DNA of 64,000 bases from Eremothecium cymbalariae DBVPG#7215 (taxonomy: Eukaryota > Ascomycota > Saccharomycetes > Saccharomycetales > Saccharomycetaceae), in NCBI RefSeq assembly GCF_000235365.1, contig NC_016451.1, positions 868,001 to 932,000 on the forward strand, written 5' to 3'. The notes below the pieces were generated by a model. The model did not search any database, was not told where the DNA came from, and saw nothing but the letters and a program-made list of their open reading frames with translations. This document shows, one piece after another, positions 59,570-64,000 of this stretch. A program made the translations under genes and the position numbers. How positions within the stretch are numbered: the stretch's first letter is position 1; each line of letters starts with the position of its first letter.

Positions 59570-60069
59570 CTTGCTCGCTTATATATATGTAGACAGCTAG
59601 ATAGATACTCACGAACCTCGCACACTACAAAAAGTGAATGTGAATACAAAAACTATTTTTTGTCCTTTTCCTTTCTACTGCTTCCTATCCCTTGTTTAAC
59701 TGACTGTTCTTCTTCTCCAGCACGCCTTATTCCTCTTCAAAGTAAGCCACCGCCGCCTCAACGCCAAACGGGCCACCTCATCATTTACGATAACAAACAT
59801 GACATCCGTACACCACGACAGAAGTGAAACCACGTGCTCACAAATTTCCGCCGCTCGTCGCACGAGGTTGTTCGAAGCAACTCATATAACTTAAAACCAT
59901 AAGGGTTTAAAGGAATAGAGCCACTGATTCTGCTTCCAGCTATTGCGATCGTTACATGGCCATGAAACATTAAAAGAAGATTATCAAAAGCCAAGTAAGA
60001 AGACAGACATTATTCTTAAATTAGTTCTTGTAAGAATAGCGACATAAGACATATCGACACACGCCAAAT
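59570..60069. promoter_or_regulatory. TDA2-VTC1 divergent promoter with a Pho4-type E-box
   Basis: 500 bases. CCACGTGC at 59830-59837 (GCACGTGG on the other strand) is a high-affinity Pho4-type E-box, 233 bases before the VTC1 start; VTC1 is a phosphate-regulated gene in S. cerevisiae. A second CACGTG (59546-59551) is inside the TDA2 coding region. Confidence 0.6.
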
Positions 60070-60444
60070 ATGTCTTCTGCTCCTTTGTTACAGAAAGCGC
60101 CCGGTAAGAAGATTGCTCTACCCACCAGGGTCGAGCCCAAGGTTTTCTTTGCCAATGAGCGGACGTTTTTATCGTGGTTGAATTTTACTGTGATGATTGG
60201 AGGGTTGGGTATCGGTTTATTGAATTTTGGTGATAATGTAGGTCGGTTTAGTGCTGCTTTATTTACATTAGTTGCCATGGCTACTATGATGTATGCATTA
60301 GTCACTTATCATTGGCGTGCAGCAGCGATTCGTCGTAGGGGCACCGGCCCCTATGACGATAGAATAGGGCCTACGATGCTTTGTTTCTTTCTATTAGTAG
60401 CTGTTATTGTGAATTTTATCTTACGTTTGAACTATCAATCATGA
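60070..60444 (+). CDS. VTC1: Vacuolar transporter chaperone subunit Vtc1
   Basis: A 124-residue protein with three membrane segments, nearly identical to S. cerevisiae Vtc1 (YER072W, 129 residues) from MSSAPLLQ to FILRLNYQ. The signature [19 protein letters not shown], with the Arg of the first helix that lines the polyphosphate channel, is intact. Vtc1 is the membrane-only subunit of the VTC complex that makes polyphosphate and passes it to the vacuole. Confidence 0.98.
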   Translation: MSSAPLLQKAPGKKIALPTRVEPKVFFANERTFLSWLNFTVMIGGLGIGLLNFGDNVGRFSAALFTLVAMATMMYALVTYHWRAAAIRRRGTGPYDDRIGPTMLCFFLLVAVIVNFILRLNYQS

Positions 60445-62742
60445 AAATGATTGATGATCATTGATGATCATGGATGGTGAATGATTGATTGACAAAAACC
60501 AAAGGGCATCACTTGCTCCTCTTCAGAAGAGAAGGAAGAGGGGCGAGGTTGTAGAAAAGAGCAGGTATGACAGGTGACACTGGATCAAATCCCGTTGTGT
60601 GAGTGTCTCTGTCATTATAGCTAAAAAAGCCTTGGTGTATACATATGGTAGGTAAGTCATGCGCTTCTATGTTTGTTTTATTTCGAGTTAAGGTTAATAT
60701 TTCAGTTTAAAGGAGAGTCAATAAGAGAGGAGATTGAGCGTGTGTTGCTGCAGAGATCCAAATGGCCGTTTTTCTGTTAGGGATCTCCTTTAGAGAGGCA
60801 ATGGATGAGCTGGGATTTAGCGGATGATCGGCTTTTCGAAATGTTGAAAATGAGTCGAACTCGCTGAATGGCTACAGTGCTACTGGCGCTGGCGAGACCT
60901 CGTTTGCCTTGGGGCCTGGCCCATATGCGAGGTGCCATTTTGGGCTTCGAGCAGCAAAGAGTCGTACCTTGCGTCACTGGCGCTACGCAAAAACAGTATG
61001 GAAATATTTTTTCACTGGTAGTTCAATCCTTTTAGCGTTAACAAAAGGTTTGAGGTATTAGAGGGTGAATAGATGGGTTCTAACATGATCTTCTGTTTTA
61101 GATAGTGCTATTTTTTTTAGATCCAGGTAGATAATAAGATATGTCCGATGTCCACCTGTTGTTCGAATCTACACTCTGATCTAGTATATGCTATCATACA
61201 TTCACGACAAGGGCAGATAGACTTCTGAAGCATTTGAATTTCAATACTGGTCAAAAAAATCAGATGTGTATGGAGCGTCAATAAGATGATGTTGGTTTTT
61301 GTGGTAGCCGCAGCTAGGAAAAGCTTTAGAACCTTGATCTACAACTGAGTCACCTCTATGACCAATACTTTTATTTTGCAGCGTTCTATTGATATACATG
61401 TTTAAATTCTTTCTACAATCGAATCCTCAGATAATGGTAAGTCTTCGTATATTCGCGAAATGATGCGGCGCTTGTATCCAAGTACTTGTAATCATGTGCT
61501 GGTTGGGCAGATAAAATATATGGACCTATGACTGATACGAGGCCAAGGCATATATCGCACACGAAGGTAGAGAGCCAATTGGGGCTTGTGGGGCAGATCA
61601 TTAAATGAAATGTTCCTATTACTAACGCCATCATGGAAGATTGGTTCTGCGTTGACTACTGGCAGTGGTCCGTGTTAAAATAAATCGTGCAGAAGCGACA
61701 CTGCTATATGCGTTTTTTTGTATGTGCCTTGGAAGCGAGTGTGCGATTAAGATTATTCTTGGTTTTGGTAAGTATGTTGAGGAGAGACTCTATACATACC
61801 TAGATGTTAAGAAGGATGTAGTTACCTGATATAAAGACGGCTACAGAGAACTATATTATTATGAGAGTGTGCACCTGTCTATTAAGAATATAGCATTTTG
61901 AATTGAATGGTAAATCCCCTAATATTGTTTTTGCTGACTTCGGATATTTGACAAATCTGCAAAGCCCATTGCCTTGGAGAGTTCCTCTGCATTCTCGTGG
62001 AATATGCAGCTCTGGATCCAAAGATTTATCCAAGATGCGGTTTACGAAAATGCCTTCCTTATAAAAATTCCGAGTTTTAAAACAGAAAGTTTAGAAGTCG
62101 ATCGCCCCATCTGAAACGGGCTCCTCAAAGGCAGGCCAGCAATCTGAAATGCAGCATAGGACAAAAATATTATCCATGCTGTAGTGCAAAAATACAAGCT
62201 GTTGGCTTAGGACAGTGGAGACCAATGCTTAAACGATCCAAGGGCTTTTTTTATTAACCTAGCAGTAAGTTACCAATGTAGTAGTCAAAGAAGAATTTTT
62301 GATCCTATAGTAATGACCTTATTTCCATTCTTTGTGTGGTCGACGAAGTGATTAACATAACCAATAAATTTCAGAGCGCCTTAATCTTGGTATTCGTACC
62401 ATTAAGCTCAAAAACTCAGTGGAGATCTTAAACCACATCACAGGTAGGCTTCCTTCAGGTAATGCTTATTATATATATAATTGCTTGCATGAAAAATGTT
62501 GCCCTTGGCAATTTCAGACAATCTGCAATGGCGCAGGAATATGCAACCAACTCTAGCAACTAACTACGCACAAACAACGACTGTGAAAACGGCAACATCT
62601 GAATAAACTAATAAACGCTGATTTCACCTTACTCTGCAATGTCTTATGTATGAATGAATATATTTAAAACTCCATAGAAGAGTAGCTGTTGCCCATCCGA
62701 AAAATCATTCGTTGCAAGATCCCTCCAATACATATGACTGCT
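60445..62742. other. Gene-poor stretch between VTC1 and RPS24
   Basis: About 2.3 kb without a credible gene. ALD5 (YER073W) is at this place in S. cerevisiae but no aldehyde dehydrogenase motif is visible. Minus-strand frames at 61413-61634 (hydrophobic) and 61851-62033 have protein-like composition but cannot be joined or identified; they could be gene relics. TGAGTCAC near 61346 is a Gcn4-like site. A GTTCGAATC motif near 61160 resembles a B box, but no tRNA folds around it. Confidence 0.45.
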
Positions 62743-62774
62743 ACACCCACACATTATATCTACACCCAGACAAC
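62743..62774. promoter_or_regulatory. Tandem Rap1-type sites upstream of RPS24
   Basis: ACACCCACACATT at 62743-62755 fits the Rap1 consensus, and ACACCCAGACAAC at 62762-62774 is a close variant in the same orientation, 19 bases apart. Two tandem Rap1 sites are the usual arrangement in yeast ribosomal protein promoters. They are about 410-440 bases before the RPS24 ATG. Confidence 0.7.
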
Positions 62775-63075
62775 CCACTTTAAATAGTCAGTTGCCGCGC
62801 TGTAGCACGCTTAGTTATTTGTCGCGGTTTGTTACTGGGCGGGTTGGGCTGCTGCGCTGGGGGAGGGCGGGACTGTGGGCTTGCACCGCCTGGAGACCCA
62901 GCCTGGCGACTTGCAGCAGCTTCACTACTGTCGCGGCCTGCGGGGTAACTCTGGTGAGAGTGTCTCTGCTCGTCCGCCAGCACCTTCCTTACGCTAGGCG
63001 GGCGGACGTTCTGTCTAGCGGAGGCCCAGCCTAGCTTACACCGAGGCCTCGTACCACCATCTCCCCCTCCCATCC
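62775..63075. other. GC-rich patch in the RPS24 promoter
   Basis: About 300 bases much richer in G and C than the sequence on both sides. It has an inverted repeat CGTCCGCC/GGCGGACG at 62971-62978 and 63001-63008. Overlapping frames exist but their translations look random, so I do not call a gene. Confidence 0.55.
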
Positions 63076-63184
63076 GAGGATTGAGACTTTTTTCAAATGT
63101 GTATAATGAACGAACGGTATATTTGAGAGATATTCAGGTCTACCACTATCGATCGAAAGCCTACTACCAAGGATACAAACAGAA

Positions 63185-64000
63185 ATGGTATGTTAGAAAT
63201 GCTAGGACTATAGTATTGTCCGTGAACTAAATCAAGAACACTCTCCCTATGACAGAACAGGACGACATATTAGAGATGAGAAAGTCATATCGAGACATGG
63301 TTTTAGAAAATTAGTGGGTTAGATATACTGGGGACTTTATATTGCAAAGAGAGAAAATAGGTTTTGCAAGGTTCTTTTGGAGCGAAAGAATGTAGGAGGC
63401 TTTAACTATTACAGTAGCTCTTTATTGGGGGGATTTTTAGAGTTTTAGTGGGATCCTACAGGAAAAAGCATGTGGTTGCAGTGAAACATTAGCAAGTTAC
63501 GATATAATAGAGTAAATGGGTATTTTCAATAATGAAAACTGGTTGTGTGTCTTACGACTGCGTTGAGCTGATTTATTATGGTCGTCGGTGGGGGGATCTA
63601 ATTGAAATTTTTGAGTTTTTGCGAACTAGTGTTACTAACGTGAAATTTTTATTACAGTCTGACGCTATTACTATCCGTACTAGAAAGGTTATCACCAACC
63701 CATTGTTGGCTAGAAAGCAATTCGTTGTTGATGTTTTGCACCCAAACAGAGCCAATGTTTCCAAGGATGAATTAAGAGAAAAGTTGGCTGAAGCTTACAA
63801 GGCTGACAAGGACACTGTTTCTGTGTTTGGTTTCAGAACTCAATTCGGTGGTGGTAAGTCTACTGGTTTTGGTTTGGTCTACAACTCTGTTGCTGATGCC
63901 AAGAAGTTCGAACCAGCCTATAGATTGGTGAGATACGGTATGGCCGAAAAGGTCGAGAAGCCTTCCAGACAGCAAAGAAAGCAAAGAAAGAACAGAGGCA
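63185..64000 (+). CDS. RPS24: Ribosomal protein eS24 (Rps24), spliced, partial
   Basis: Exon 1 is just the ATG (63185-63187). The 470-base intron has a GTATGT donor at 63188, TACTAAC at 63633-63639 and the acceptor CAG at 63655-63657. Exon 2 starts at 63658 with [20 protein letters not shown] and runs off the window end at QRKQRKNRG. This is small-subunit protein eS24, matching S. cerevisiae Rps24A/B (YER074W, YIL069C; 135 residues), which also have an intron directly after the ATG. Strongly biased codons indicate high expression. About 20 C-terminal residues lie outside the window. Confidence 0.97.
63188..63657 (+). other. RPS24 intron
   Basis: Canonical GTATGT, TACTAAC 18 bases before the CAG acceptor, frame kept between ATG and TCTGAC. 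No snoRNA is recognised within it. Confidence 0.93.

Noticed and set aside
60428..60490. Repeated TTGATGATCA motifs and hairpin around the VTC1 stop as a snoRNA C-box array
   Set aside because: They are short AT-rich direct repeats overlapping the VTC1 3' end with no D box or guide spacing.
61150..61180. B-box-like GTTCGAATC, possible tRNA
   Set aside because: The T stem has a mismatch, no matching acceptor strand or A box is found at the right distance.
62780..63073. Frames of 80-97 codons on both strands in the GC-rich patch before RPS24
   Set aside because: Composition bias explains them; no recognisable domain, and they lie in a ribosomal protein promoter.

Overview
The window is nuclear DNA from a budding yeast of the family Saccharomycetaceae. 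Evidence: dense, mostly intron-free genes whose proteins are readily recognisable as Saccharomyces cerevisiae orthologues; introns with GTATGT donors and (T/G)(A/T)CTAAC branch points; a tRNA-Ser(TGA) followed by LTR remnants; and Rap1-type sites before a ribosomal protein gene. From 1 to about 53.7 kb the gene order alternates between genes that in S. cerevisiae lie on chromosome II (YBR112C down to YBR091C) and chromosome XVI (YPR070W down to YPR054W), each present once. This interleaving is what a lineage that branched before the whole-genome duplication (Eremothecium, Kluyveromyces, Lachancea and relatives) should look like. The modest GC content and several very long intergenic spaces would suit an Eremothecium cymbalariae-like genome, but the genus is not settled by the sequence.

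Layout: (1) 0-3.3 kb: 3' end of CYC8, an intron-less SUS1, YSA1, tRNA-Ser and two tandem degenerate LTR-like elements. (2) 3.4-16.1 kb: MED1, SPE3, HOS1, ALG1, CMD1, AIM3, IML3, ISA2, UBA3, PHO88. (3) 16.5-24 kb: ROX1, a 3.8-kb divergent intergenic space containing a GC-rich hairpin cluster, VID24, and a spliced Asterix/YPR063C-type ER protein. (4) 24.4-36.8 kb: JID1, ARO7, BRR1, a small ZNF511-like zinc finger protein, TFB4, SIF2, EXO84, a UFD1-domain/zinc-finger protein with no S. cerevisiae counterpart that I know, FES1. (5) 36.9-53.7 kb: MMS4, SEC8, VPS15, SMK1, RXT2, PBY1 (with a split 5' end), TIM12. (6) 53.7-64 kb: an LCCL-domain membrane protein, then a synteny switch to the YIL068C/YER071-074 block: SEC6, TDA2, VTC1, a 2.7-kb gene-poor stretch, and the spliced 5' part of RPS24.

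Functionally this is a housekeeping region. Themes that recur are transcription and chromatin (CYC8, SUS1, MED1, HOS1, ROX1, TFB4, SIF2, RXT2), exocytosis (EXO84, SEC8 and SEC6, three of eight exocyst subunits), metabolism, and organelle biogenesis. ROX1 and the end of its corepressor gene CYC8 are in the same window. I found no obvious unknown multi-gene system, CRISPR array or viral insertion. The most unusual items are the PBY1 split start with a missing splice acceptor, the UFD1-AZUL-like protein, the perfect 38-bp palindrome that encodes the ROX1 polyalanine tract, the GC-rich hairpin cluster at 20.7 kb, and the in-frame extension after the MED1 stop codon.
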